A stretch of DNA of 64,000 nucleotides from Rutpela maculata (lineage: Eukaryota > Arthropoda > Insecta > Coleoptera > Cerambycidae): contig OW386287.2 in the NCBI GenBank assembly GCA_936432065.2, forward strand, positions 93,973,688 through 94,037,687, given 5' to 3'. Numbering within the stretch: the stretch's first letter is position 1; every line of letters begins with the position of its first letter. The notes beneath the pieces are model-generated. The model was not told where the DNA came from. It saw only the letters and a program-made list of their open reading frames with translations, and did not search any database. The position numbers were made by a program, and so were the translations under genes. Shown here in pieces: positions 43,882 through 56,185 of this stretch.

Positions 43882-45375
43882 AATAATAATAATAATAATA
43901 ATGATTTATTGCCCAACAGATAAAAAAATCCAGTTACAGGACAAACATGAACAAGATACAACTAATAGCTAAAAACTAAAAATTAAAAACTAAAATCTAA
44001 AAAATAATAAAGTATATTATACTTTGGGTATGGTAGTAGTATAAGTTACAAATCTGTTAGTAGTATATTTTTAAACAGTAAGAGAATAAGATGTCAATAT
44101 TTGAGTAATAAGATGGAAAAAATTATCGAAAAGAAGATTGTAGTAAGAAAAGAACATAAGTATTCATGTAAACATAGGTATATACATATAAATAGGTGTA
44201 GTGACACTCAATTGTAGTGACACTTAACTATTAGTAGCTGTAAAAGTTATGTTAAAAGCATTAATAATTTCCGAGAATGTACTACAATTGATATCACACA
44301 CATCTGATATTTTATTGAAATTATTGCACATAACATGTATTGGGGATCTAATAAGAGCGTTAGTTCTGGCCGTCTCGCAGTAAAACGTATTAGTCTGACG
44401 TGAGGTTATTCGGGGAACTTGGAAAGAAAACATACCTAAAAGCGATGAACAGTCTAATTTGTTGTGAAACAGGTTATATAACATTTTCAAACTATTTATT
44501 GCACGCCGCATTTCCAAAGGAGTAAGATTAAATTTATCAAGTAATAAGGAGTGTTGGTAGCCTCTTTCTGGATAGAAACCGTCAATTCTTAATGATAAGA
44601 ATTTCAGAAATCTTCGCTGTACATTTTCGATGGCGTTTTTATGACAGGCATAGTGCGCGTACCAGACTATCGAGCAGTATTCTAGTTTGGATCTTACGTA
44701 TGAATAGTAGAGTGTTTTTAGAGCAAACTCGTTGGAGAATGAATGACAGTTTCTAACAATAAAACCTAACATTCTCAAGGCAGATGATGTTACTTGCGCC
44801 ACATGGTTCGAGAAAGTAAGTTTCTGATCAAATATTACCCCCAAGTCTTTTACTGTTGTAGAACGCTCAAGTACTTGGGAATTTAAGGAGTAGTCAAACA
44901 CAACTGGTTTAGATTTTCTTGTATAAGAAACAACTTTACATTTTGACGCATTCAAATGGAGGTTGTTTTGGTTACACCAATTTTCTACTATTTTTAGTTG
45001 TGCTAGAACGTTTTCACAATCATCCACACTACCTATTTCTGCGAAGATCTTCATATCATCGGCAAATAACAGTTTGTCGCTTTGTACTATGTCTATGAGA
45101 TCATTTATAAACAGCAGAAAAAGTAGTGGTCCGAGATTGGAACCTTGAGGTACACCCGAAGTTGCTATAAATAGTTCAGATTCATACCCATAGTACATTA
45201 CGTACTGTTTTCTGTGATATAAATATGACCTCAAAAATGCTATGAGATGACAGCTAAAGCCAAACATATTTAACTTACCTAATAGAAGCTCAACTACTTT
45301 TGTCGAATTGTCCCATAGACAACTATACGTCATGCTGCAGCAGTGTTCGCTATGTCAAGAAAGATAGTTACGGAG
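43882..45375 (-). mobile_element. 5'-truncated LINE with (ATT)n tail
   Basis: It runs on minus from about 45375 to an (ATT)n tail at 43882-43905. The body comprises the partial RT gene (44224-45333) and about 320 bp of 3' UTR. The 5' end is truncated inside the RT palm: a TIFLDIAN block is still readable upstream of 45333 in another frame. Same family as the fragment at 10355-11064. Confidence 0.82.
44224..45333 (-). CDS. LINE reverse transcriptase, C-terminal part
   Basis: Open for 369 codons from a fortuitous Met; the natural start was far upstream and is lost. Residues 60-69 are GVPQGSNLGP (motif 4, with Asn in place of the usual Ser/Val position), 90-94 are FADDM (catalytic Asp pair), and KCKVVSYTRK and DLGVIFDQKLTFSNHV mark the thumb entry. 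The C-terminal region has ENVQRRFLKFLSLR and LTPLEMRRAINSLKMLYNL. No endonuclease or RNase H is present. The long open frame indicates a young insertion. Non-LTR clade near Jockey/CR1; not a host gene. Confidence 0.85.
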   Translation of the reverse strand: MTYSCLWDNSTKVVELLLGKLNMFGFSCHLIAFLRSYLYHRKQYVMYYGYESELFIATSGVPQGSNLGPLLFLLFINDLIDIVQSDKLLFADDMKIFAEIGSVDDCENVLAQLKIVENWCNQNNLHLNASKCKVVSYTRKSKPVVFDYSLNSQVLERSTTVKDLGVIFDQKLTFSNHVAQVTSSALRMLGFIVRNCHSFSNEFALKTLYYSYVRSKLEYCSIVWYAHYACHKNAIENVQRRFLKFLSLRIDGFYPERGYQHSLLLDKFNLTPLEMRRAINSLKMLYNLFHNKLDCSSLLGMFSFQVPRITSRQTNTFYCETARTNALIRSPIHVMCNNFNKISDVCDINCSTFSEIINAFNITFTATNS

Positions 45376-46904
45376 TTGGGTTATGTTTTTTATTAAGGAA
45401 ATTGACGAATTTACGAAGCACCAACACGTTATTGTAACCGGCCTTCGGCAACGTGGCCGAGACTCTAATGTGTTATTCTTTCTTAATTTGCTATGAGAGG
45501 TAAATTTAATACAATATGTAATATGAGTAAAAAGTTATAAAATAAGTAATATTTAGACAATTATTTTTATAGCAACTAACAATACTAATACCACTTTGCA
45601 AAATAGTTAGACAGAGAAAGGCTACTCAACGTTGAGCAACCAGTTAATTAAAAACTTCATAGCGAATGCAAATTTTAAGGTTGAAGTCTCATTGTCTCAA
45701 GGCTCATTTGCCAATAAATAAATGAACAAAAGTAATAAAGCAATCATATTTGCCTAATATTTGGAAATTAATATTAGTTTCTACACATTGCGGCAGTATT
45801 GGTTAAATAATGCTCAATTTGCCTCTGGTTTGCCGATCTTCGTAAAATATTGGATATATATTAGGTTAATATACTGAAAATACAACTGATGAACATACAA
45901 GCACAATATTGTCTAAATCTGACATATATATATTGACCCAGTATACAATATAGGTAATATATTTTACCTATAACAGGGACCGACTATAGCGAGGCTTACT
46001 GTGGTGTTACGCTATTTTTTACGGGTTTCAGAGAATCAGTAGACCATGTATGTCTGAATCATGGATTCATAAACCTCAGGCTGCTACGGAAAACATCTCT
46101 TTGCATTTTCGACACACCCACGAATAAAACATTTATTGCTATGGACTCACCTTAACATAGGCACGTCAGACGTGGTTTGTATATGTATACCTAAATAAAC
46201 AGTCTATCATTTGTATGAAATTAATATATATTTCTTTTTTTAATATTGATTTGATTTTTATGCGCATCAAATATGTCTTTATATCCTTGAATTTCATAAT
46301 TACAGGAAATAGAAAAAAAAAACACATTTTATCATCAAAAATTTGATTAAACAATTGTTATATTTTTATAGCTATTGTAGCATCCGGTAAAATATATAAA
46401 TGCAATTTTTATACAATGTGGTCGTAGTGTTGAAAATAAAAAAATTGAATCACTTTCAGCTAAGATAAGTTGTAACTGTTTATGTCATTAGATTTTTTGT
46501 TTGGCCTTCACACTCTAGTGAGTCTAGATCTGCTAAGCTCAAGGTTTATTGTTTCTTTTACGTAAAACATGACTTGAAAAATTACATAGTGCAGACAATT
46601 TTATACAAACCGGAGTTAGGATTGAAACCAATTGTCATTCGGTTAAAGAAATACTGAGAAATATTAATGTTATTGAATGTACTTCAACTTTCGACATTAG
46701 TTTGTTTTTGAGTTGAGCTTCTGCGGCCACCACATTTTCCCTTCATAAGATATTCACGGAAAAAGAGTTAAATACCAAAAAAATATAATATAAGAAAGCC
46801 CGTAAGCCACTCAACAGGCCTTTTTTTAATTGATGAAAAGTAACACAATTTTTATTATTTTATAAAACTCTGTAATAGTGAATGAATCTCAAACATTTAC
46901 TACG
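45376..46904. other. AT-rich intergenic DNA
   Basis: No gene or element recognised, apart from short AT-rich palindromic stretches such as GACATATATATATTG near 45920. Confidence 0.4.
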
Positions 46905-48170
46905 GGAGCCCACGTGCCCCCCCCCCCTCTATCATTGGGGACAATGGTTTTCATAAAGATTAAGGCCCAAGTAACAATTTTAGACATGTCCTCCCAAAAA
47001 AATGGTGTCTATGCTTATAAAAAAAAAATTGCAAATATTGTCTTTGTCATTTAACACAAAAACTAAAAAATATGGAGAAAAATTTTCTGCACAAAAAACA
47101 AAGTGCATAAAATTTTCTACAATTTTATTCCTATACAATATTTGGATAGGAGTTACCATTTTCCAAAGAAATGAGTCAGCTCTTAACACCTCGTTCGCTT
47201 TCAGATTCACTATCGCTGTCTCCTGATACATCGAATATTTCTTCTAAGTCTTCTTCCTCTATTGCTTCATTTATGATATCGTTATCATCCTTACATTCGT
47301 CTATTATGATTTGATTTGAAGAAGATTTGAACACCAAAGAGGTTCTCCATTTTCTTGCCATCTATTATCATTTCAAGGCTTTGGAATATTCTGAATACCT
47401 TCGTCGGCTAATCGCCAAATACGTGTTTGGTAAACACTCCTTTTAATATGCTCGATAAGACAAACTCTTGATGGTGGAATCGAAGAAAAATCAACTTTAG
47501 TGTCAATTGATAAAGACAAATCTTTGGCACCACATTTCTGTCTAATGGCAATTAGGCGAAGCTCGTTCACGCTAGCGCATTTCTTTGATCCATATATGGT
47601 ACATGTAAACTACTCTAATGATGCGACTAATTTACTATCAATATCTCAGCTGCTCCCCAAATCTTGAAATGTTCAGATATATTTGGTATATTTGGGAGAA
47701 ATTAACAGTTTCAGGGTTTTATCTTTCCTTTTCCCTTAAACGCGCTGACTGAGTCTGAGACTGAATGAAGACCCAGTAATGCCGAGCATTTTTGTGGTCC
47801 GTACTTTTCTGCTAATGCGGATATGTTAAATAAACCTTCTTTTACTGAAAATTTGATCCCAGATTGGATAGCGCATAATTTGCAGACATTTATCTCGAAA
47901 ACGGCAACTCCTATCCAAATATTTTATAGGAACAACATTATGGAAAATTTTAAGCACTCTGTTTTTTGTGCAGAAAGTTTTTCTCCATCTTTTTTAGTTT
48001 TGTGTTAAATGATAAGAAAAAATTGCATCAGTTTTTTTGTAAATATGGCCCTCATTTTGTAAGTCATCCAGTTTATTTTTTGGGAACATGTCTAAAATTA
48101 ATCCTTAGTCTTTAATCTATAAGAAAAAAAATGTTTCATATGAACGGCAGGCGGGGTGCACGTCTAAGGT
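46905..48170. mobile_element. Foldback element carrying a captured ORF fragment
   Basis: The arms (about 46905-47165 and 47865-48170) are imperfect reverse complements sharing AGACATGT, TTTAACACAAAACTAAAAA, TTTTCTGCACAAAAAACA and GGAGTTACCATTTTCC-type blocks. The loop (47170-47865) is not foldback-like but holds a minus-strand gene remnant. A sister element lies next door (48240-49335). Confidence 0.7.
47350..47800 (-). pseudogene. Remnant of a widespread repeat-associated ORF
   Basis: Minus-strand blocks in order: SVSAFKGKGKIKP (about 47750-47715); TIYGSKKCASVNELRLIAIR (about 47605-47545); IPPSRVCLIEHIKRSVYQTR (about 47485-47425); and after a stop WQENGEPLW (near 47355), then an acidic tail in a neighbouring frame. 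The blocks resemble the C-terminal part of an uncharacterised protein family common in invertebrate repeats (a GKGK block, then an IYG...N-LR block, then PP...H-KR..YQ..IW); this is from memory of the family and needs a search. Stops and a frameshift show it is dead. Confidence 0.5.
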
Positions 48171-48239
48171 AAATGATTCCAAAATTAAGAAAACATGGAG
48201 ATTCACATATAGGTAAATCATTAAGAGGAAATGTTTCAT

Positions 48240-48434
48240 AGGATCGGGGGATTCCAAGAAACAATTTATTTCTTATAGGTTAAGGCCTAAGGAACACTAT
48301 ACATGTTCCCCAAAAAAAAAACTGGCTGCATTTACAGAATGGATATCATATTTTGAATAAAATTGCCTACAATTTTGCTTTAATGCATTGTTTTGATGGG
48401 AGTTACCATTTTCGAGATAAATGTCTGCAAATTA

Positions 48435-48468
<34 letters not shown>

Positions 48469-49335
48469 TTTCAGTTTATTTTATTTTTTGTTATGTTAAT
48501 AATATAAAGTTATATTATACGCCTTACTATAAATGTCAGTTATTTCCTCTAAATGATTTACCGATGTATGAATTGACGATTTGCACTAAAGAAAGTTTGG
48601 TAAAAAGTGTCTAGATTGGTATCACCGTAATTTACTGCACATGTTGACCAACTTATCTAATTTCCAAACTTTGCAACAATTAAATACCTATAATATAATA
48701 ATCATAACATTGTTTTCATTATCTTTAATGTTAAACCTACTTCCATTGAATATAAATCATCTTTATTAGGTTGTTTCGAAGTCTACAATGTTTAAAAAAT
48801 GTCGAATTATGCACTTTGTCAATCGCTGCTGCCAACTCTTCTAAACTGAGAGTTGAAACAGTGTTGTATAATTCGACATTTTTTAAATATTGTAGACTAC
48901 GAAACAGCCTAACAAATATGATTTATATCAGTGGAAGGAAGTTTAACATTAAAGATAATGAAAACAATGTTCTGATTATTATATTATAGATATTTAATTG
49001 TTGCAAAGTTTGGAAATTAGAGGAGTTGGTCAACATGTGCAGTGAATTACAGTGATACCAATCTAGACACTTTTTACCAAACTTTCTTTCATGCAAATCG
49101 TCAATTTCCATGTTTTCTTAATTTTGGACTCATTTGTCTGGAAAATGGTAACTCCTATTAAAATATTGTATAGGAACAAAATTGTAGAAAATTTTAAGCA
49201 CGTTGTTTTTGTCCATCTTTCTTTTTTTTTGCCAGTTTTTTTTTGGGGGACATGTCTAAAATTGTTCCTTAGCTTTAATCTTTATGAAAAACATTGGCCC
49301 CTAGGATCGGGGGGAGGGGGTACACGTACTGCTAG
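48240..49335. mobile_element. Foldback element with long central palindrome
   Basis: The outer arms match those of the neighbour at 46905 (TAAGGCCTAAGGAACA, GGAGTTACCATTTTCGAG on the left; GAAAATGGTAACTCC, ACATGTCTAAAATTGTTCCT on the right). Inside is a near-perfect palindrome with about 270-bp arms (48563-48830 and 48845-49110) including GTGTCTAGATTGGTATCACC. An (ATT)n run is at 48437-48467. Confidence 0.78.
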
Positions 49336-49922
49336 GGTGCGCTCCCCGACTAATTTGTAGAACATACAACTCGAACGAATAAGACTATCATTCTTTAGTA
49401 AAGTAGGTACTACAAAGTGTGCCTCGCCGTAAATATAGAGAGCGCAACTGCGTATAGATCATTTTTTAATATGACGATTTAACCTAACTTTAACTTTCTC
49501 CTGATGCACCCATGAGGCGATATAGCCTTCCAAAGCCTCCGCTAAAACAAAAAAAAAAAATAGAAAATAGTAACTTGGTTTGATTTATAGTGTTTCAATT
49601 TGGTACAAAATTTAGGCACATTACAAACTTCTATTGATACTAACTTGAAGTTAATTAACGTCTCGATTAACGTGCTGCAAGGAGCTTTACTTCACCACCC
49701 TCAAAATTTCGTTGAGATTTTTCACTCATCCATTACTAAGTTTTAGATTATTCAAAATTTCAGTTTAAAACTTTATAGTTGTACATTTTTGTAATGTTTC
49801 CAATTCAGATTTTATTTTCATTTGCAAATATTAGCACCAAACACCAGAAAATATTTCTTTTTTTAAAAAACAACAATTTTGTTAATCTATCTGTGATCTA
49901 AAGAACATACAAAACTGATGAG
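49336..49922. other. Intergenic DNA
   Basis: No gene or element recognised. Confidence 0.4.
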
Positions 49923-50054
49923 GCACAACAAGGCGCACAATTCAAAAGTACGCCAAAAATTTCACTTAGTAAACATTTTTTTTTCCTTGTCCACAAAAAA
50001 ATATTTACTAAGTGAAATTTTTGGCGTACTTTTGAATTGTGCACCTTGTTGTGC
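49923..50054. repeat. Near-perfect hairpin, about 52-bp arms
   Basis: GCACAACAAGGCGCACAATT...TTTACTAAGTGAAATTTTTG: the arms 49923-49974 and 50003-50054 match except for one or two bases, with a loop of about 28 nt. Probably a small MITE. Confidence 0.75.
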
Positions 50055-50133
50055 CCTACTTTTCTGTGGGCGTGTCAGAGTTCTTTTGTGACAGTTTTCG
50101 GCGCTGATGCCTTAAATATGTTATGCTCTAAAT

Positions 50134-50358
50134 CAGGGATTCCCAACAGGTGGTTCGCGGACCCCTAGGGTCCGCGGACGTTGTCTTGGGGGTCCGCGAA
50201 ATGTCACTGAGATATTCAATTGTTTTGTATTTTACTTGACTTGCAGTGGTAGATTCTACATAATCTTCATTTTAAGAAGAATTTAAGCTTTTAAGAGGTC
50301 CTTGTCAGTATAGCGACCGATGAGGGGGTCCTTGAAAAAATCTTGTTGGGAATCCCTG
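50134..50358. mobile_element. hAT-type MITE, 225 bp
   Basis: Tips CAGGGATTCCCAACA and TGTTGGGAATCCCTG form a 15-bp TIR. It is flanked by the perfect 8-bp duplication CTCTAAAT (50126-50133 and 50359-50366). An 8-bp TSD with CAGGG tips is diagnostic of the hAT superfamily. The interior contains a GGGTCCGCGGAC palindrome and no coding sequence; it would need a transposase in trans. Confidence 0.92.
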
Positions 50359-50366
50359 CTCTAAAT

Positions 50367-52387
50367 TAATTGTGTTTTGATAAATTCTTTCCTAAGTCGA
50401 AGTTTTTATTTATTCTTCGACTTTGGTCGATTCTGGGAAGTTCTATAACAATAACACTGACGATCTTGACAAACGCTTATAAAACAGCATTTTATAAAAC
50501 ACTAATATCTACAATTTAAACCTCTAGGTGAAACTTCTAGTTAATCTCTAGTTTAATCTGAACCTATAAATCTATTGCAATGCGTATAAAGGTCCCTTTA
50601 AGGTTCTTTTAGACAGTCAGTTCAGTTGTCTATTAGTCTAAGTTGACAACGCAACTGACCGTCTGAAAGGAGCTTATCATTGATTCATTGGTGAAATTGT
50701 TATGTTTTAAATTTTTCGTTAATGTTTTTGTTAGAAACAATTTACCAACAGTGAAGAACTAGCACTATTAGAGATTGAAGACATGGTAAAATGATGGAGG
50801 GAATATGTGCAAAACTTATTTAATGAAATTTAGTAGCAACTACTGCGCTGTAACTCGTAAATGTTTAATTCTACGAAAATGAACCTGTGAAGGGATTTGT
50901 AGAAAATTTAGTGCTGAAAAAGTCCTTACCATTTTTGTTATAGTATCAATGATTCGCGACATATTTGCGTATGAACTTTTCGCCAATATGGCGGCTAGCG
51001 CCAACCACCGCAGACCCTAAGGTTTTTAGACCGCTGACCCTGCCAACTTGGCAAAATACTCTGGAGGAGAACGAGAGAAAAAATCACTTACGCTCTTTTA
51101 TCTGTTGATTGAACTATATAGTAAGAGCTATAAACAGTGGTAAAGTTACATAAGCTGCAATTTAATAACTGTGGCATTATCTGATGGACCTATCAATGAA
51201 CCTTATCTAGTATTATACTAAACACGGTCCACGGGTTGAATAATTAAATTAACTTTGTAAATTAAGGTTTCTGCACTATCGGTTTTAACTTGCAAAATTC
51301 AACACTAATGCTAAATATCTACTACATCAAATTCGCATAGCGGAATAATTTGTATTTATTAAAAGCTCTTTTAATTTGATTTGTATGTATGTTAATTAGT
51401 ATGTTTGTTTAGTTCAAATCTTACAAATCAATTTTGAACCACTTGGGCGCCATCTTGGACCCATGCACTCCAAACTTAAGGTAGTAAATTTTGAGCATTG
51501 CAATGTGTTTGGCATCCGAGAAAACCCCTAAGCAGACGTTTAGATCATTATTTTAAGCCAACTTACAAGAGAGATATAGGGCAACAGAGTTTTGGCCGCC
51601 ATCTTGGATACCGGACTTCCAGTCCAAATTTCGCTTTGGCAACAGGCAGATTCGTATTCAGCGGGGTCGAAATACCCTACAAATGTCGTTTTCGCAATTG
51701 TTACATGAAATGCTTCTTGCACTTTATAGAGATGGATTTTCTACTTATGGGCCTAGTCTATAATGCCTGTATGAACTTCTGGCGCGCGACAAGCTTTTAA
51801 GACAATTAATTCAACATAAATTGTTTCTTTCGTTCTAGTACATATAAATAATAATAAAAGCTTACTTTTAAAAAGTGAAAAATAATGTGAAACTTGCCAA
51901 AATTGCCATTAATTTGGAACCCAAGGAAATTATTGCAAACATAGTTTTTTCATTGCACATTTGCGAATACTCCGTTACAAAAACTCATGACACCGTTTAC
52001 AATCTACAAACTTTTGGCAATTCAGTTCAAAAGTTATCGTGCTTTTTTATAAACGGTTGACGAAACACTGAAGTAAAAAAAGGTCACGTGTTATTTTAGC
52101 TCGTTATATTACTCAATATTAAAAAAAGTTAACATGTAAGTCGTTCAATAACAACTTTTTTCATGAACCTTTTACGTATATGGTCATGGAACCTCAAGCA
52201 TTTGGCTATTTATACCCATTTGACCCTTGGGTAGACATACCTGCTATCGGGACCACTTTTTAGTCGTTTTTAGATTCCTTTTCAAACGCGGTCGTTTTTT
52301 GCAACACTATTTCAAGAATTCTCCCACGGTATAAAAAATAGTTGTCTGAGTTTGTTTTTTTGAGCATTCTTAGAATTTTCGCATATT
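50367..52387. other. Intergenic DNA
   Basis: No supportable gene. Positions 51435-51620 are less AT-rich with two GCCATCTTGGA motifs (about 51450 and 51598), which may mark a decayed repeat; the 100-codon frame there (51498-51800) shows no family features. Confidence 0.35.
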
Positions 52388-53740
52388 TCCTTTGAATTCA
52401 AATAATGAGCAAACATAAAACTAAACGAGTAGAAGTTGCAGTCGGACGTGGCCTGGAGAGTTAAAAATTGCTGGGGATGCTTATCAAGTCATTCTCTGAA
52501 TGTATGTAGTCGGTCATAGCAATCTCGGTTGCAGCGGCACAGGGGCAGCCGTTTTTCTGATCTGGCTTAAATATTTTACTTCCACATCCAGTGGAAGTAT
52601 AGTAACGACAAAAAAATTTTTATTGTTCAAATAGGCTTAGAATGTCATGAAACGTCGAGATTTCAAGTTTGAGCGAAAAATAAATTTCTGTCTGTCTGTC
52701 GGTCTGTCTGTCGGTCTGTAACTTTTTTTGTGCGCACGTTTACTCTAGAACCGTTCGAGATATTGACTTGAAATTTGGTACACATATGTACTTTAACGAG
52801 ATCTAGAACTAGATTATATTTTCATCTTCTTCCGTCGAAGGGTTGGGGGGTAAATTGGGGTAAATTTGGAGTAAATAGCAGGTAAGAGTTCATAAAATTG
52901 ATATTTAGTATAGACAAGAGAAGCTAAGGTCTCAAAAAAAAATTTGGCATTAACCACCCCCATTACCACCCCCACCCCATTATTAAAGGGGATGAAAAAA
53001 AAATGTGATTTAGTGTGTGTACAAGAACCAGAAACCCCAAAATATTTTTTTAATGTATCCACCCCCCACTACCACCCCCACAACACTACCGATGTGGGGT
53101 ATCGTTTTATGGGTTTTTGGGGTAGAGGATTTCAAATATTATATTATTAAAGTTCCATAAACAATTATTTCCAGATACAAAATTTTTTCATTGTGTGACT
53201 TGGATAGAAAATCCGGATGTGGAAGTAGTGATTCCTTGGGCAGCGGTTTTTTAAAATAACCGAATCAGATATCTGAAAAAGGAAAGGTATATTCGCATAA
53301 AAAAAGAAACAACTTTTCTCTTTAGTGTTTTTCTCTAGAGCGCATCCATTCGCCGTAAAAAAATATTGAAATTAGAAACAAAAGATTGTTATTTTTTGCG
53401 TAGAATCGAAATTCACTATAAAAAAGACATAAGAAACATGTTACCCCATTAAATCCCATTAAAAGTAAAACCTCATAGTGCCATTATGTAGAGTCCATAA
53501 AACTGAAAAACTTTTGTCTCAAACTTTTTTCGATTGGACGTCATGGGAAAGCACATTCAAAAATTATTTAAGCCAGATTAGAAAAACTGCTGCCCCTCCG
53601 CCGCTGCAACCCAGATTACTACACATTCAGATAATGACTTGATAAGCATCCCTAGCAATTTTTGACTCTCCAGGCCACGTCCGACTGCAACTTCTAGTCG
53701 TTTAGCTTTATTTTTGCTCATTATTTGAATTCGAAAGGAT
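52388..53740. mobile_element. Foldback element interrupted by Fam1
   Basis: The arms 52388-52573 and about 53568-53740 share TTGAATTCAAATAATGAGC, GAAGTTGCAGTCGGACGTGG, CTTATCAAGTCATT and CAGCGG-type blocks in inverted orientation. A complete Fam1 copy sits just inside the left arm. Confidence 0.78.
52578..53226 (+). mobile_element. Fam1 complete copy, 649 bp
   Basis: ACTTCCACATCCAG to a degenerate CCGGATGTGGAAGT, with all internal blocks and the longest CTGT/CGGT microsatellite of the set (52688-52720). It is followed by AGTGATTCCTTGGGCAGCGG and T6, and preceded by TTTT. Confidence 0.75.
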
Positions 53741-55407
53741 TGATTGCTATGACCGACTACACACGTTCAGAGAATGACTTGAACCTTCCAGAATCGACCA
53801 AAATAAAAATTTAATTTAGACAAAAATTTTTATTCAAGGACATTTTCAAGAGTCTGAGGGACTTCAGAGCCACAAACTAGTTCATAGTTATGAGTTGGTA
53901 TGCCAAAGTTGTACTTTGAACATTATTTTTTTTTAAATACGCCAAAAATGTACTTAGAAAATACTCAAAATATTTTCAACTTTAATTCCTCCGCCGCGCC
54001 AAAGACATTGACCATGTAGGTACAGTCATTATATAACCTATTTTAAAGACTGGCTATAAAATTTGATAGATGCAATGCATAAAAAGGGCGAAACCGACGA
54101 ATTGGCAAAGGCGTCGTAGCGCCTATAAGCAAAAAATTGGCAAAAATCAATGAAAATGCACAAGGCCGGTTTCTCGCATAAAACAAGTCAGCGACTCGCA
54201 ATTTGGTCGAGTGCGTTGGGTAGTCAATACAAAGCGATCGCAGGAAAGCCAGTAGCAGAGCTTTCCAAATAATAAAGTTATAGAGAAAACCACCTTGTGC
54301 ACAAGGGACTCAAAAGTCCATTTTGCCTAAAAGTCGTTCGGAGGTGGGTCGCTCCCATTTTTCTAATATTGAACACCTACATAAGAACAAGTTACTTATG
54401 TAGTAAGTCTTCTTGAATGTTGTTTTAGTACCTGAAATCTCACATTACGAGAACTTTAAAGCTAAGTAGTCTTTAGTGAAACTAAATTTTTTAGTAAAAC
54501 ATTTTTATGTTTTTATCAGTCTGCAATAATTACCGTATTACAAAAAGTCATAGAGATTTCTAAAAAGGCTTATATTTGATTCTGGGAGGGTTGCATGAAT
54601 CTTTTCTACCAAATCAATTGTTAGCGTACGCTCTCATTTGTATGGTTAAAAAGTCATTTGCCTTAGTTGGGCAGGCGTGATTCTTTCACATTATGTCATT
54701 TACTGAAAATCACTATATTATTTATTATTTATTAAATAAATGGTATTCTTTGAACTAATTGCATTTTTGAGTTGTTGCTAGTCTTAATCCCTGGAGTTTT
54801 CGTTTGGAAGACCTGAACAACTGAGTAATCGGAATCTCATGATTCCCTAAGTCTGATACTCAGTGTTCTGGTCGCCTTACGGAAGCTTGATAGGGATTCT
54901 TTTATGCGATTTCTCCAAAAACCTTTAAGTGCGGTAAATACATACAGATCACGTCTCCCGTCGGAGAGAAATCTTCGATAGGGATTTTTTTTATGCACAA
55001 ATCGTAATAATATAAAGACGTAAAGGCTCTTATTGTCAGTGAAAAATTGAAATCACGTCTTGAGAGAGCGTCGTTAATGATCTGAGGTAGTGCAGCCTTG
55101 ATCCATTACTCGTCTGTCGAAGTGCATCTTATTTCGAACCCGACTGGGAGTGGAAGAATGGGGCAGAACGCGACTGGCGCCCCTTAATAAATAAATTGGT
55201 ATCGCGTCAGTTTGACGCCCGATAGTGGATCCTTCTACAGTCTCGTACTATACGATTATGAACACAGTCTAAATACATTTTATCTTCATTTTTGAAATAA
55301 ATAGTCGATGTCGATAACACCTGACTGCAACTACCGTTCGTTTCGTAATAGTCGGCTATGCTAATCTAGATGTAATTTTTTACTGTCAAAGTGTTTATTA
55401 TGTATTC
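53741..55407. other. Intergenic DNA
   Basis: No gene recognised. A short direct repeat (GACCGACTACA...ATTC at 53750) echoes the neighbouring foldback arm. Positions 54760-55260 are less AT-rich but unassigned. Confidence 0.35.
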
Positions 55408-56185
55408 GGCAACGCCCGACTGCAAATTTTATTTGTGTTGGTAATAGTCTTATTAAAAATACCGTAATAACATTTGAAGGTAAATTTGTAATATGGCCTA
55501 ACCTACATGAAGTTCGCTCGAACCTGAAAAACGCACTGTATATTGCAGTTTAGATATCTTGTATGTACATCTTTGCATTTTTATGTTCTTAATAAAAAAT
55601 CTGTGGAACATTTTTCTCTAAAATCATAATAACTCCTCGTTCACATGATGTGATGATCACCCTGTATGACAGAGATGACCCAATTTCACTGGAAAGTAGT
55701 CTACCATGCTATTTTGTAGGTATACTTTTTGTATTTTGCATATGTATCAAAGATTTTAAGTTCAACAGAAATTATCGTGTTTAATTACATTTGCAGGCGG
55801 CAACGCCCGACTGCAGATTTTGTCCTTTTCATAATAGTCTTATTGAAAATACCTCAATAACATTTTAAGACAGAACTGATATATCGTCTAACCTACGTAC
55901 AGTTGTTTGAACCTGAAAGACGTACTGTAGTGCAGTTTATATATCTTGCATACTTTTGTTTTTTTATGTTCTTAATCAAAAACCTTTGGCCCCGAAAGTT
56001 ATAATAAAATATAATTTATATAAACATGACACATATGATTCATATGTGATCACATATCTGATGATCACCCTGTATGACGGATATGATTCAATTTCAGTAG
56101 GAAGTGTTCTACCTTGCCATTTTATATATGTTGCAAATTCGAAATGAAAATTTTAAATCCAATAGATATTATCGTATGTAATATC
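55408..56185. repeat. Diverged tandem repeat, about 390-bp unit
   Basis: Unit 1 (about 55408-55797) and unit 2 (about 55798-56185) share GGCAACGCCCGACTGCA, ATAGTCTTATT, CTAACCTAC, TGATGATCACCCTGTATGAC and AATTATCGT-type blocks in the same order at about 75-80% identity by eye. A degenerate start of another unit is visible near 55320. Confidence 0.75.

Noticed and set aside
47176..47361. 61-codon acidic minus-strand ORF as an independent gene
   Set aside because: It is the out-of-frame continuation of the decayed ORF at 47350-47800 inside the foldback loop.
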